Shown here piece by piece: positions 1 through 8,476 of a stretch of 64,000 nucleotides of DNA. This DNA comes from Pseudovibrio exalbescens DSM 16456 (GTDB lineage: Bacteria > Pseudomonadota > Alphaproteobacteria > Rhizobiales > Stappiaceae): the NCBI RefSeq assembly GCF_000422785.1, contig NZ_KE383918.1, positions 279,748 through 343,747 of the forward strand. The letters run 5' to 3'. Both the position numbers and the translations under genes were made by a program. A model generated the notes under the pieces. The model searched no databases, was not told the DNA's origin, and saw only the letters and a program-made list of their open reading frames with translations. Position 1 is the stretch's first letter; the number at the start of each line of letters is the position of its first letter.

Positions 1-475
1 CCCCACCGCCGCACCGGACGGCGTATTTCTCAAAGGCACGCAGACCGGGCGTCGTCTTGCGAGTGCAGACCACCTTACAGGACGTATGTTCGATTTTACG
101 CGCGAACTGCCTGGTTGCTGTGGCAATGCCGGACAGGTGGCCCAGAAAGTTCAAGGCAACGCGTTCGGCTGAAAGCAAGGCACGTGCAGGGCCTTCGATG
201 GTTGCGACCACTGACCCGGGCTGAACCTCCGTGCCATCATCCTCCAGAACATCAATCTGAAAGTCTGGATCGCTCTGGCAAAACGCGCTGATGACCAAGT
301 CAATTCCGGCAATTACGCCGGACTGTCGCGCAACGAGAGATGCCCTGGCTTGCGCGTCTTCCGGGATTGTTGCCTGACTGGTGATATCTCCAGCACGGCC
401 CAGATCCTCCAGAAGAGCGGCCTTTACAGCCTGATCAACCAGAAGCCGTGGCAATTCGGGGAGGGGCTGTGTCAT
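1..475 (-). CDS. nadC: Nicotinate-nucleotide pyrophosphorylase (carboxylating), 3' end outside window
   Basis: Converts quinolinate and PRPP to nicotinate mononucleotide, the third step of de novo NAD synthesis. The 158 visible residues begin MTQPLPELPRLLVDQAV and contain the family segment ERVALNFLGHLSGIAT (about residues 105-120) followed by TRKTTPGLRAFEKYAV, the phosphoribosyl-transferase substrate region. The ATG overlaps the nadB stop as ATGA, so translation is probably coupled. The gene runs off the left edge, so the C-terminal half is unseen. Last gene of nadA-nadB-nadC as far as visible. Confidence 0.95.
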   Translation of the reverse strand, partial: MTQPLPELPRLLVDQAVKAALLEDLGRAGDITSQATIPEDAQARASLVARQSGVIAGIDLVISAFCQSDPDFQIDVLEDDGTEVQPGSVVATIEGPARALLSAERVALNFLGHLSGIATATRQFARKIEHTSCKVVCTRKTTPGLRAFEKYAVRCGGG

Positions 476-2109
476 ACGTTCGTTTCCTCTTTCAACGCAG
501 CACGCCCGATATCGCTTTCCATGGCATCATTCGCCAGCGTCTGGATCTGGTTGTACTTCACAAAGGAACGGCGTTCCCACGCCTTGGACTTTTCCGGGAA
601 GTCGGAGCGGAAATGGCCACCGCGGCTTTCTTCGCGCATCAGGGCCGAACCTGAGATGATCTTGGCCGCTACAACCATGTTGCGGATGGAGCTGCGGTGA
701 CACTTTTCTTCGGCCTTGTTCAACAGGGCAAGCGCCATTGTCAGCCCCTCTGCATTGCGCTCGACACCGACGTGCTGTGTCATAACGCGGCGAACAAGCT
801 CAACCACGGCTCGCTCCTGCGGGTTACGCTTGGAGGCTTGATCCTCACGGTCGTCGATCTGTTCCCAATGATGAAGGCGTGGGTGAGGCATCAACCCCTG
901 AATATCCTCGGCAATACGCGCGGCGAATACGACAGCTTCGAGCAGCGAGTTCGAGGCGAGACGATTGGCACCGTGCGCCCCGGTCCCGGCCACTTCACCT
1001 GCAACCCAGAGGCCGTCAACGGATGTTCTGCCGGAGGCATCTGCCATTACCCCGCCCATATGATAGTGAGCAGCAGGGCACACGGGTATCGGTTGAGTAA
1101 CCGGATCAAGCCCCGCGGCTTGACAGGCTTCGTACACCGTCGGGAAATGTTCTGGGAATCTGGCGCCGATGGCTTCGCGGCAATCCATGTATACCTTGCC
1201 GCCGCCCATGATTTCGCGATGGATCGCACGTGCAACAACATCTCGCGGAGCCAACTCCATTTGAGGGTGCTGGCCTTCCATGATACGGCGACCTTCCGCG
1301 TCAACGAGCTTGGCACCTTCCCCGCGTAAGGCCTCACTGGCCAGAGGCGCCGGATCCAGATCCACATTGAGGGCCGTTGGGTGGAACTGAACGAACTCCG
1401 CATCCGCCACATACGCGCCAGCCAGAGCCGCCATTGCCAGGCCGTGTCCGTTGGCTTCTCGTGGATTGGTGGTGACATCAAACAAGTGCCCCACGCCGCC
1501 AGAGGCAAGGACAACAGCGCGTGCCGGGATGGTGATACGCTGAGTGCCACCACGACGCCGTGCTGTAATGCCGACCACATATCGACCTTCGGTCAGAAGC
1601 TCGCTACCGATGTAGCCTTCGATAACACGAATGGATGGGGTGTTGTGCGCTGCGGCCAGCAGCGCTTCCATGATGGATTTGCCAGCCATGTCCCCACGGA
1701 CACGAACCACGCGATTAGCCGTGTGGGCCGCTTCTCGGGATAGCTCCAGCTTGCCAGCAAGATCCTTGTCAAACGGCACGCCGTAAGACAACAGATCGTG
1801 AATCCGATCCGCAGCTTCCGCTGTCATACCTCGAACAATGGCTTCTTCACATATCCCATCGCCAGCTGCGATGGTGTCTCGGGCATGTTCTTCTGCCGTG
1901 TCGCCTTCGGCTACCGCCGCTGCTATGCCGCCTTGTGCCCAAGCCGACGACGCGCCGCCACCGATGGGGGCGTTCGTGACGATGGTAACCGGCCTCGGGG
2001 CCAGTTTGAGGGCGCAAAACAAACCGGCAAGCCCCCCTCCGAGAATGACGACATCATCTACGCCGTTTAATGAAAGGGCAGGCGCAAGCGAGGAGGCAAC
2101 TTGGGTCAT
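472..2109 (-). CDS. nadB: L-aspartate oxidase
   Basis: FAD enzyme oxidising L-aspartate to iminoaspartate, the NadA substrate. The 545-residue product fits the family length. An N-terminal dinucleotide-binding motif VVILGGGLAGLFCALKL (about residues 20-36) is followed by GGGASSAWAQGGIAAA, typical of the succinate dehydrogenase/fumarate reductase/NadB flavoprotein group, and by HPTAL, RGEGAKLVD and the late HMGGV and ANRLASNSLLE segments that close the FAD and substrate sites. It lies 106 bp after nadA and overlaps nadC by 4 bp, so the three are most likely one transcript. Confidence 0.96.
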   Translation of the reverse strand: MTQVASSLAPALSLNGVDDVVILGGGLAGLFCALKLAPRPVTIVTNAPIGGGASSAWAQGGIAAAVAEGDTAEEHARDTIAAGDGICEEAIVRGMTAEAADRIHDLLSYGVPFDKDLAGKLELSREAAHTANRVVRVRGDMAGKSIMEALLAAAHNTPSIRVIEGYIGSELLTEGRYVVGITARRRGGTQRITIPARAVVLASGGVGHLFDVTTNPREANGHGLAMAALAGAYVADAEFVQFHPTALNVDLDPAPLASEALRGEGAKLVDAEGRRIMEGQHPQMELAPRDVVARAIHREIMGGGKVYMDCREAIGARFPEHFPTVYEACQAAGLDPVTQPIPVCPAAHYHMGGVMADASGRTSVDGLWVAGEVAGTGAHGANRLASNSLLEAVVFAARIAEDIQGLMPHPRLHHWEQIDDREDQASKRNPQERAVVELVRRVMTQHVGVERNAEGLTMALALLNKAEEKCHRSSIRNMVVAAKIISGSALMREESRGGHFRSDFPEKSKAWERRSFVKYNQIQTLANDAMESDIGRAALKEETNV

Positions 2110-2215
2110 GGCTGTTCAACTGTCGATTTCAAATGGAATTGGCGGGACGGGCCGACCAAAGGAACGGCAAGCCACCCGCGATTGAGGGCGGCTTACCATT
2201 TTATCAGAGTGGAAT

Positions 2216-3301
2216 CTAGTTCTTGAGATTGATCATCCGTTCCACAGAGACGCGGGCGCGGGCGGCAATATCTTCATCCACCACAACCTCTCCGCTCAGA
2301 TCAACCAGTGTGTCCAGGATCTTGGTGAGCGTGATGCGCTTCATGTGAGGACATAGGTTGCAAGGCCGAATGTATTCAACCTCCGGAGTGGCGTTGGCCA
2401 CGTTATCGGCCATCGAGCACTCGGTGATCATCATCACCTTTTCCGGACGGTTGTCTTTCACCCAGTTGATCATGTGCGCAGTGGAGCCGGCAAAATCGGC
2501 TTCATCCACCACTTCCGGCGGGCATTCTGGGTGCGCGATGATCTTCACACCCGGCTCGATTGCACGGTAATCCCGCAACTCTTGCGCTGTAAACTGTTCG
2601 TGAACCTCACAGGACCCTGCCCACGTCAGCACTTCAACGTCGGTTTGACGACCAACATTTGCGGCAAGGTATTGATCCGGGACCAGTAGCACCTTGTCTG
2701 TACCCATCGCCTCAACCACCTGAACAGCGTTGGAGGATGTACAGCAGATGTCGCACTCGGCCTTCACATCTGCCGATGTATTCACATAGGTGATGATCGG
2801 GACCCCTGGATTAGCCTCGCGCAAACGACGGACGTCTTCGCCGGTGATCGACTCAGCCAGCGAACATCCCGCGTTCATGTCTGGGATCAGCACTGTTTTT
2901 TCGGGGCTCAGAATTTTTGAAGTCTCCGCCATGAAGTGAACACCGCACTGCACAATGATTTCGGCCTCGGTTTTGGCGGCTTCCTTGGCGAGTTGCAAAC
3001 TGTCGCCCACAATATCTGCGACGCCGTGGAAGATGTCGGGCGTCATGTAGTTGTGGGCCAGAATGACCGCGTTGCGCTCTTTCTTGAGCTTGTTGATGGC
3101 ATGCACCAGAGGCGCCAGCGCAGCCCACTCGATTTCCGGGATGAAATCCTTGACCTTCTCGTAGATCGGTGCTGTTTCCCGGGCCACTTCTTCCGTGTAG
3201 GCCAGCGACGGGCGCGGAACCTTGCCAAATTTCTCAAGGGCCGTTAGCTGGTGATCCGGCGTGTGTGTCTGTACGCGTGCCGCGTTAGCAGAGGCTGTCA
3301 T
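2216..3301 (-). CDS. nadA: Quinolinate synthase A ([4Fe-4S] enzyme)
   Basis: Condenses iminoaspartate with dihydroxyacetone phosphate to quinolinate. The 361-residue protein has [21 protein letters not shown] at about residues 82-102 (written here only to mark the Y/H substrate region) and three cysteine contexts expected to hold the iron-sulfur cluster: [15 protein letters not shown] and [11 protein letters not shown] further Cys-rich stretch, CDICCTSSN, is typical of many bacterial NadA proteins. First gene of the nad operon; two inverted repeats upstream (3338-3415) are probable operators. Start chosen at the first Met, immediately downstream of the operator region. Confidence 0.96.
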   Translation of the reverse strand: MTASANAARVQTHTPDHQLTALEKFGKVPRPSLAYTEEVARETAPIYEKVKDFIPEIEWAALAPLVHAINKLKKERNAVILAHNYMTPDIFHGVADIVGDSLQLAKEAAKTEAEIIVQCGVHFMAETSKILSPEKTVLIPDMNAGCSLAESITGEDVRRLREANPGVPIITYVNTSADVKAECDICCTSSNAVQVVEAMGTDKVLLVPDQYLAANVGRQTDVEVLTWAGSCEVHEQFTAQELRDYRAIEPGVKIIAHPECPPEVVDEADFAGSTAHMINWVKDNRPEKVMMITECSMADNVANATPEVEYIRPCNLCPHMKRITLTKILDTLVDLSGEVVVDEDIAARARVSVERMINLKN

Positions 3302-3337
3302 ACGCTTTTCCCTTCCGGTTCTGACCGGTCGATCAAA

Positions 3338-3360
3338 CTTATACTCAATCTGAGTATAAG
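3338..3360. promoter_or_regulatory. Perfect palindrome upstream of nadA, candidate NadQ operator 1
   Basis: Inverted repeat CTTATACTCA-ATC-TGAGTATAAG: 10-bp arms without mismatch and a 3-bp spacer, 37 bp before the nadA start. A similar element lies 56 bp further upstream. A NadQ-family protein is encoded at 6265-7248 and NadQ is described as a regulator of NAD synthesis genes in alphaproteobacteria. Assignment of this palindrome to NadQ is inference. Confidence 0.7.
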
Positions 3361-3394
3361 GAGGTCACTAAAAAATGCGGCACTGCCGCCATCC

Positions 3395-3415
3395 TTATGC
3401 TCAACTTGATCATAA
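3395..3415. promoter_or_regulatory. Second nad palindrome, candidate NadQ operator 2
   Basis: TTATGCTCA-ACT-TGATCATAA, 9-bp arms with one mismatch, same half-site (TTATnCTCA) and same 3-bp spacer as the element at 3338-3360. Centre-to-centre distance is 56 bp, about five helical turns, which would allow cooperative binding. Nearest gene in the right direction is nadA. Confidence 0.6.
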
Positions 3416-3754
3416 CATATACGCAGTGATGCTGTGTTGCCAAGGGGAAGATTCAAAAAAGCTGGTTTTGTTGGATCCGAATTTGTAACTATATGATCTC
3501 TAAATGGTATATCACCAGCCGTGAGCTATCGATTGCTGAGAACCCGCAAGTAGAGGGATCGAATTGGCTGTGCAAGTGCCTGTAAATGCACCCAGAAGCC
3601 CTTTGAAAGGATGATGGTCGCACCCGATTCCAACCCGTAATCCAGGAAAGATCGTAGGGCGTGCCAGACAATCCAAGTAGTTCCCACGGTCTTGTCGCCA
3701 AGGTGCCGATTTGCCACCGTGGCCTCCCCATAGACTCAACTCGGAGCATACCTC

Positions 3755-4756
3755 ATGGATGCCTTCAAAGCTTATGTCATCACCAAAGACGAAGACGCCA
3801 AAAAGCCGAACCCGGCAGAATGGCGCGACATCACACTTGACGAATTGTCTCCAGGCGACACCGTGGTGCGTGTGACACATTCAACGGTCAACTATAAGGA
3901 CGGTCTTGCTTTTGCAGGAAATCCGGGCGTGTTGCGCAAGTTCCCAATGGTGCCGGGTATTGATGTGATCGGCGAGGTCGTCTCCTGTGAAAGCGATCGT
4001 TTTCAACCAGGCGATCAGATCATCATGAACGGTTTTGGTGTGGGAGAGGTCCATACCGGCGCTTATGCCAAATACGCCCGCTTGAAAAGCGAATGGCTCA
4101 TTAAGCGGCCCGATGGATTGTCACCGGAACACGCTGCCGCGATTGGTACCGCTGGCTATACCGCCATGCTTTGTGTCATGGCACTGGAGCGCTATGGACT
4201 GACACCCGAGAAGGGCCCCGTCGCTGTTTCAGGTGCAGCCGGTGGTGTTGGGTCGGTAGCCGTCAGTATCCTGGCCAAACTTGGATACGAGGTCATCGCG
4301 TCAACAGGCCGCCAATCAGAAGCTGACTTTTTGAAGAACCTTGGTGCGTCTGAGGTGATCGACCGCGCAGAACTTTCTGAGCCGGGACGCCCGTTCGGAA
4401 AGGAAAGCTGGGCCGGCGCCATTGATGTGGCTGGCAGTCATACGCTGGCCAACTTGTTGGCACGCACAAAATACGGCGGAGCTGTCGCGTCCTGTGGGTT
4501 GGCACAGGGCATGGATCTGCCGGCAACGGTAATGCCATTCATTCTGCGTGGTGTTGCGCTGTTGGGTGTCGACTCTGTAATGGCGCCGCTTGAACGCCGC
4601 GAAGAAGCCTATCGGCGTCTGGCCGAGGATCTTGAGATGAGCAAGCTCGATGCTCTGTCCTCAACGATCAAGATTTCGGAAGTGCCTGAAAAGGCGGCTG
4701 ATATCTTGAAAGGAAAAGTCCGCGGTCGATTGATTGTTGACTATTCCGAGCTATAG
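3755..4756 (+). CDS. MDR-family quinone/acrylyl-CoA reductase (AcuI/YhdH type)
   Basis: Zinc-independent medium-chain reductase of the YhdH/AcuI group, whose characterised members reduce acryloyl-CoA to propionyl-CoA with NADPH. 333 residues, the usual length. GroES-like N-terminus with STVNYKDGLAF and VPGIDVIGEV, then a Rossmann nucleotide site VSGAAGGVGSVAV (about residues 155-167) and the late GVDSVM segment. No zinc-ligand cysteine set is visible, as expected. Single gene, convergent with the wall hydrolase downstream (27 bp). Exact substrate is not provable; AcuI is the best guess because the rest of the window carries fatty acyl-CoA enzymes. Confidence 0.85.
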   Translation: MDAFKAYVITKDEDAKKPNPAEWRDITLDELSPGDTVVRVTHSTVNYKDGLAFAGNPGVLRKFPMVPGIDVIGEVVSCESDRFQPGDQIIMNGFGVGEVHTGAYAKYARLKSEWLIKRPDGLSPEHAAAIGTAGYTAMLCVMALERYGLTPEKGPVAVSGAAGGVGSVAVSILAKLGYEVIASTGRQSEADFLKNLGASEVIDRAELSEPGRPFGKESWAGAIDVAGSHTLANLLARTKYGGAVASCGLAQGMDLPATVMPFILRGVALLGVDSVMAPLERREEAYRRLAEDLEMSKLDALSSTIKISEVPEKAADILKGKVRGRLIVDYSEL

Positions 4757-4783
4757 GTTTCAAGCCTGAAAAAAGTGGCTGGA

Positions 4784-5998
4784 TCAACTCCAGCCACCAC
4801 CGTAGGTCTTGTAGAAAATGTGCTTGCCGATCCGGTTGAGGCGTTTCATCGTACCAGCCCAACGGGGACGCACATAGGTAGCGTGATAGTGGGTCGAAGC
4901 ATCAACCTCTGACAGGTTCACCTTACCTTCAACCGCTTTGGCGGCGATCTCTTGGGCCTGTGTCCATGCGCGACCTTTTTGAACGCGTTCCGGAATGCCG
5001 TCACAGGCAAAGGAAAATTGGCACGCATTGCGCATGTGGCGGTTTTGATAGACCACCTTGCAGATTGTGTTCGGGTAGGCTGGGTTCTTCACGCGGTTCA
5101 GCACAACTTGTGCTACAGCTTCCTGCCCCTTGTAAGGCTCGCCTCGGGCTTCGAAATAGATGGCTTCAGCCAGACAAAGTTGTTCCCGAGAGGACTGGGC
5201 GCTCTTGGGTAGAGGTGCCTTGTACCACCAGTGCGGGTCGGTTTTGGCTAGTTCAGCCAATTCGTCTTCACTCAAGCTGGTCTTGCCGGCAACCGAAGCT
5301 TCTCCGCCCAGCAATGCATCAAAGGGCGCCTTGACGTCGTCCAGATTGGAGGGCGCATAAGCTGAAGCAAGGGACAGGCCGGCGGCAGCGTTAGCCCGTG
5401 CAACCGCCATTTCGGTGAGGTCCAAAGGTTGGCCATCTTGGGTGTTCTCCGCCATCATGGTCGACGATGCGGCATCCGGCAGATGGCGTGTTGAAACGAA
5501 CGCGACCTGGGGTAGGGTCGTGCGTTCGGCTGAGGTCAGGAGACTTGTGAGGGCGAAAACAGATCCGGCGCTGGCTTGCAATGGTTGTCTGGCTGGGGCC
5601 ATGGCAAAGCCGCGATCACCCTTGGCAGATCGGTTGACACGTTGGCCACGGATGAAGTCCGGTGCGCCTTTGTTGGCAAGGACAGAGGCAAGTTCAGGTA
5701 TGTGGGTGCGTGGTGTCGCCCCATTTCCATTGTCAAGAACGTAGTCGGAGGCCTTTGTGTTGGGAACGTCAGCGCCAACCAAGGTGGGTTCGACCAGCGT
5801 TGCGTGGTTGGCTGTTTCAATAGCGCGCATCCAGCGGGGTGTTTGATTTTCCGCGGACATCACGAGCTCAAGCACATCCTGTTGTGCAACTGTCACGGTC
5901 ATACCGCAGTAAACGAGCGCTGTGAAAGCAACGAGCTTCAGCTTTCTGCTCATACGACCGCGCTTTGTTCTGACAGACGAGTGTATTCGGCCCGACAT
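4784..5998 (-). CDS. SleB-type cell wall hydrolase, membrane-anchored or secreted
   Basis: Probable peptidoglycan hydrolase. The C-terminal ~135 residues form a SleB/hydrolase_2 domain: LAEAIYFEARGEPYKGQEAV with the characteristic E..YFEARGE, then VVLNRVKNP, CQFSFACDG and HYHATYVRPRW. A hydrophobic stretch (LVAFTALVYCGMTVTVA, near residues 22-38) is a signal or anchor. Between them lie ~220 residues rich in Ala, Thr and Ser with no recognisable fold, probably a linker in the periplasm. ATG at 5998 is preferred because GGAG lies 9 bases upstream; a start at 5953 would put the hydrophobic segment at the very N-terminus. Substrate bond is not determinable. Confidence 0.85.
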   Translation of the reverse strand: MSGRIHSSVRTKRGRMSRKLKLVAFTALVYCGMTVTVAQQDVLELVMSAENQTPRWMRAIETANHATLVEPTLVGADVPNTKASDYVLDNGNGATPRTHIPELASVLANKGAPDFIRGQRVNRSAKGDRGFAMAPARQPLQASAGSVFALTSLLTSAERTTLPQVAFVSTRHLPDAASSTMMAENTQDGQPLDLTEMAVARANAAAGLSLASAYAPSNLDDVKAPFDALLGGEASVAGKTSLSEDELAELAKTDPHWWYKAPLPKSAQSSREQLCLAEAIYFEARGEPYKGQEAVAQVVLNRVKNPAYPNTICKVVYQNRHMRNACQFSFACDGIPERVQKGRAWTQAQEIAAKAVEGKVNLSEVDASTHYHATYVRPRWAGTMKRLNRIGKHIFYKTYGGGWS

Positions 5999-6264
5999 AC
6001 GCACTTACTCCAACAAAATTCGCGCGGGGAAACTTGTCCCTGATCACGCCGGACGCCAAAAACAACGCGGCACCCGAACCCCTTTCCTTGCAGGCTAGGA
6101 AATATTCCCCCATTAACCTTGATAGGAGGTTAAAGCCGGAAAAAACCGCAGAATGCGGCCCGACACCTGTCAAGTTTCACGGAAACAGGGTTAATTTAGA
6201 GGCGCTTATGGAAAATCGTTTTTACACGGAAAAGCGTTGCTTCGGCTGTATGGTGCTGTCAGGC

Positions 6265-7248
6265 CTAGTGTCGACCGACCCGCAAACCGAGTGTTGGGCG
6301 TTCTGTCAGGATGTCGCGTCGGAACTGATAAAGGGCCGCGGGGCGTCCCCCCGTTGCAGTTGAGAGCCGACCTGTCGGCTCCACTAGGTGAGCCCCTTCG
6401 ACCAATCGACGAAAATTCTGTTTGTGCAGGTGTTGACCTGAAATGGCCTCAACAGTCCGCTGCAGGTCTGTCAGTGTGAACTCGGGGGGCATCAACTCGA
6501 ATACCACCGGACGATATTTCAACTTGGCGCGCAGGCGGGACAGGGCTGTTGCCAGAATCCGCCGATGATCGAACGTCATGCTCTCTCCGAGCATAGGCAG
6601 GGCTGTTTCGCGCTGGGCCTCTGGTCGTCCGTCTCGCCGGGCTTCGTAGACCAACCCGGCACCGTACATCATCTCGTAGCGATCAAGCGCGCGCTCCTCG
6701 TCCCAGACACCGCAACCGGTGCCAAAACTGAGCTGGAACCGATCACGACGGCTGATCGTGGTGGAAGGTGCATCGCGCACGGTAGGGTCATCACAATAGG
6801 TCTGCAGAAGAGGCAGGAGCGTGTCGTCCAGAAGGCCCGGTTTACCGCTTCGCCAGTCTTCCCAGGGAAAGAAGTCATACCAGGAGCGCCAACGCGCGCC
6901 CTGCTGTTTGAGGATTTCATCGGATTCTGGCGTTTGCCGCGTTAGCGCCAGATATCCAACAGACACCACATGTGGTTTGGATTCCGGCGTGGTCATATGC
7001 CGACCACGATCACCGAATGTGTAAAGCTGTTCTACGTGACCCAGCTTGAGCGCCGTCTGCATTTCCACGAAGGAGCGCAGGCCGATTTCGAAGGTGCGGT
7101 GCTCAAGTGGATTGAACGGACCATACGGAAGACCATGATCGCCATTTCTGTCCGCGTGCGGAACGGTCAGAACGTATGGCGTTGACTTATCAACGGACAC
7201 AATCACGGCGTTCAGGTCAATTTCGATCATCACGCCTGACTGGCTCAT
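6265..7248 (-). CDS. nadQ: NadQ-type NAD-responsive transcriptional regulator (COG4111, Nudix-like plus winged helix)
   Basis: The 327-residue protein matches the NadQ/COG4111 group: an N-terminal Nudix-like half (IVSVDKSTPYVLTVPH, LPYGPFNPLEHRTFEIGLRSFV, about residues 12-65) lacking a full catalytic Nudix box, and a C-terminal winged-helix half (FTLTDLQRTVEAISGQ..QNFRRLVEGAHLVEPTG, about residues 255-300). Such proteins sense an NAD-related ligand and repress nad genes. Start 7248 has a strong RBS (GAGAGGA, 5-base spacing); a longer frame upstream overlaps the preceding gene. Last gene of a ygfZ-yfbR-phosphatase-nadQ row with a 10-bp gap before it. The likely targets are the palindromes before nadA. 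Confidence 0.82.
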   Translation of the reverse strand: MSQSGVMIEIDLNAVIVSVDKSTPYVLTVPHADRNGDHGLPYGPFNPLEHRTFEIGLRSFVEMQTALKLGHVEQLYTFGDRGRHMTTPESKPHVVSVGYLALTRQTPESDEILKQQGARWRSWYDFFPWEDWRSGKPGLLDDTLLPLLQTYCDDPTVRDAPSTTISRRDRFQLSFGTGCGVWDEERALDRYEMMYGAGLVYEARRDGRPEAQRETALPMLGESMTFDHRRILATALSRLRAKLKYRPVVFELMPPEFTLTDLQRTVEAISGQHLHKQNFRRLVEGAHLVEPTGRLSTATGGRPAALYQFRRDILTERPTLGLRVGRH

Positions 7249-7258
7249 TGAAATCCTC

Positions 7259-7777
7259 TCAGCTGGGGGGGAGGATGAAGGGAAAGCGAAACGGTGTGCC
7301 TTCGAATGCATCGGCCCCCCGCCCGATGCGTGCAATAGCATCAATCATTCGGCCGTCTCGTTCAAGCAGCGCATCTGCGTACTTCACCAGAAGTGGGTTC
7401 GGCGTTGCGCTCGGGGCGGCTGTGCGCAAGGCGTTGGCGAGTTCGGCTTCGCAGCCAGCGCCGGAACGCGAGCAGGCGATGATGAAAGCGGCGGCTGTCG
7501 ACCGGCTGATTCCAGCCCAGCAATGAATCAGGATCGGCCGCGTCTTGTGAATGCTCTGTGCGAAGGAAAGAATTTCAGAAACATGCTCCGGAGCCGGGGC
7601 GACGTAGCCCTCTCGTGGCTCAGGGATATCGTGAAACCGCAGTGAAAGGTGAGGCACGGCCTGAAGGTCGTCTGGGCGCGCGAACTCAGTGCTGGGCGAG
7701 GTAAGACTGATCAGGCCACCGAACTGATCTGATCGTGCCACATCCTCCAGTTTGGACAGGGGCGATACATACAACAT
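7259..7777 (-). CDS. Tyrosine/dual-specificity phosphatase-like protein
   Basis: 172 residues with the cysteine-phosphatase signature HCWAGISRS (HCxxGxxRS, about residues 86-94) and an upstream Asp-containing loop (HDIPEP) that can act as general acid. Family members remove phosphate from proteins, phosphoinositides or nucleotides; substrate here is unknown. RBS AGGAGG lies 9 bases before ATG and overlaps the end of the HD hydrolase gene (12-bp gap), so both are co-transcribed, and nadQ follows 10 bp later. That position suggests a nucleotide or NAD-linked role, which is inference only. Confidence 0.8.
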   Translation of the reverse strand: MLYVSPLSKLEDVARSDQFGGLISLTSPSTEFARPDDLQAVPHLSLRFHDIPEPREGYVAPAPEHVSEILSFAQSIHKTRPILIHCWAGISRSTAAAFIIACSRSGAGCEAELANALRTAAPSATPNPLLVKYADALLERDGRMIDAIARIGRGADAFEGTPFRFPFILPPS

Positions 7778-7789
7778 GACGGAAGCCTC

Positions 7790-8443
7790 CTAAAGAATAC
7801 GAAGTCCTTCAGTGGCTAGATGGAGCTGTGAGTTGATCTCTTCAAATCGCTGCAGGAACTGGCGTTGGGCGGCACCGGTTTGCAGGGGTGGCATGGCGGC
7901 CCGCACTTGCTCCAGTTGAGCTTCTTTCAAACCACGTGGACGGCCAAAGATCTTGCGCGCTTCCTTTTCCTCAAAACCGGCCAGTTCAATAGCCTCAAAA
8001 TAAGCACAGATGATATCTGCCTTTTTTGCGAGCTTGCTGACATAAACGGGCAAATGAGCGGGCAATCCGAAACTGATGTGAATTGCCTCGTGAAGGCGTT
8101 CTTCCACCTGCCGGTAGTTTCCCCCCATCACGGTTTTGAACGGCGAGATCATGTCGCCGATCACATACTCAGGCGCATCATGCAGCAACACTGCCAAACG
8201 CCACTTGGCGGGCAGGTCCGACTTCAGCATCCCGGCGATTTCTTCAACGATCACGGAATGCTGAGCGACGGAAAAAGCGTTGTCGCCCAATGTTTGACCG
8301 TTCCACCGGGCAACTCGGGCAAGGCCATGGGCAATGTCGCTCAACTCAATGTCAAAGGGCGAGGGATCCAGCAGATTCAGCCGACGTCCCGAGAGCATGC
8401 GTTGCCAGGCACGGGGCGGGATGTCGGGTCTGTCAGCGGGCAT
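7790..8443 (-). CDS. HD-domain nucleotidase, YfbR-like
   Basis: Predicted metal-dependent phosphohydrolase acting on nucleoside monophosphates, by similarity to YfbR 5'-nucleotidase. 217 residues. Metal ligands are visible as SVAQHSVIV (first His), LLHDAPEYVIGD (the HD pair) and a later Asp in KKADIICAYFEA. ATG at 8443 is supported by CAGGAG five bases upstream; ten extra residues upstream are possible but have no RBS. Sits 33 bp after ygfZ and 12 bp before the phosphatase gene in one probable operon ending in nadQ. Confidence 0.85.
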   Translation of the reverse strand: MPADRPDIPPRAWQRMLSGRRLNLLDPSPFDIELSDIAHGLARVARWNGQTLGDNAFSVAQHSVIVEEIAGMLKSDLPAKWRLAVLLHDAPEYVIGDMISPFKTVMGGNYRQVEERLHEAIHISFGLPAHLPVYVSKLAKKADIICAYFEAIELAGFEEKEARKIFGRPRGLKEAQLEQVRAAMPPLQTGAAQRQFLQRFEEINSQLHLATEGLRIL

Positions 8444-8476
8444 TGGATCTCCTGAATGCAGAAAAAGGTTCAAGTT

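Larger units (their letters stand above)
3302..3754. other. Intergenic region between divergent nadA and the reductase gene
   Basis: About 450 bp. The nadA-proximal third holds the two palindromes at 3338-3415. The remainder (3420-3754) contains only open frames antisense to or overlapping the next gene that resemble no known protein, and I see no RNA gene. The promoter of the downstream plus-strand gene should be here, but I could not pick a convincing -35/-10 pair. Confidence 0.5.

Noticed and set aside
697-1329. Long plus-strand frames opposite nadB
   Set aside because: Antisense shadow of a well-supported gene with no protein-like pattern; the same holds for most long frames opposite pstA, dxs, ribB and pstS.
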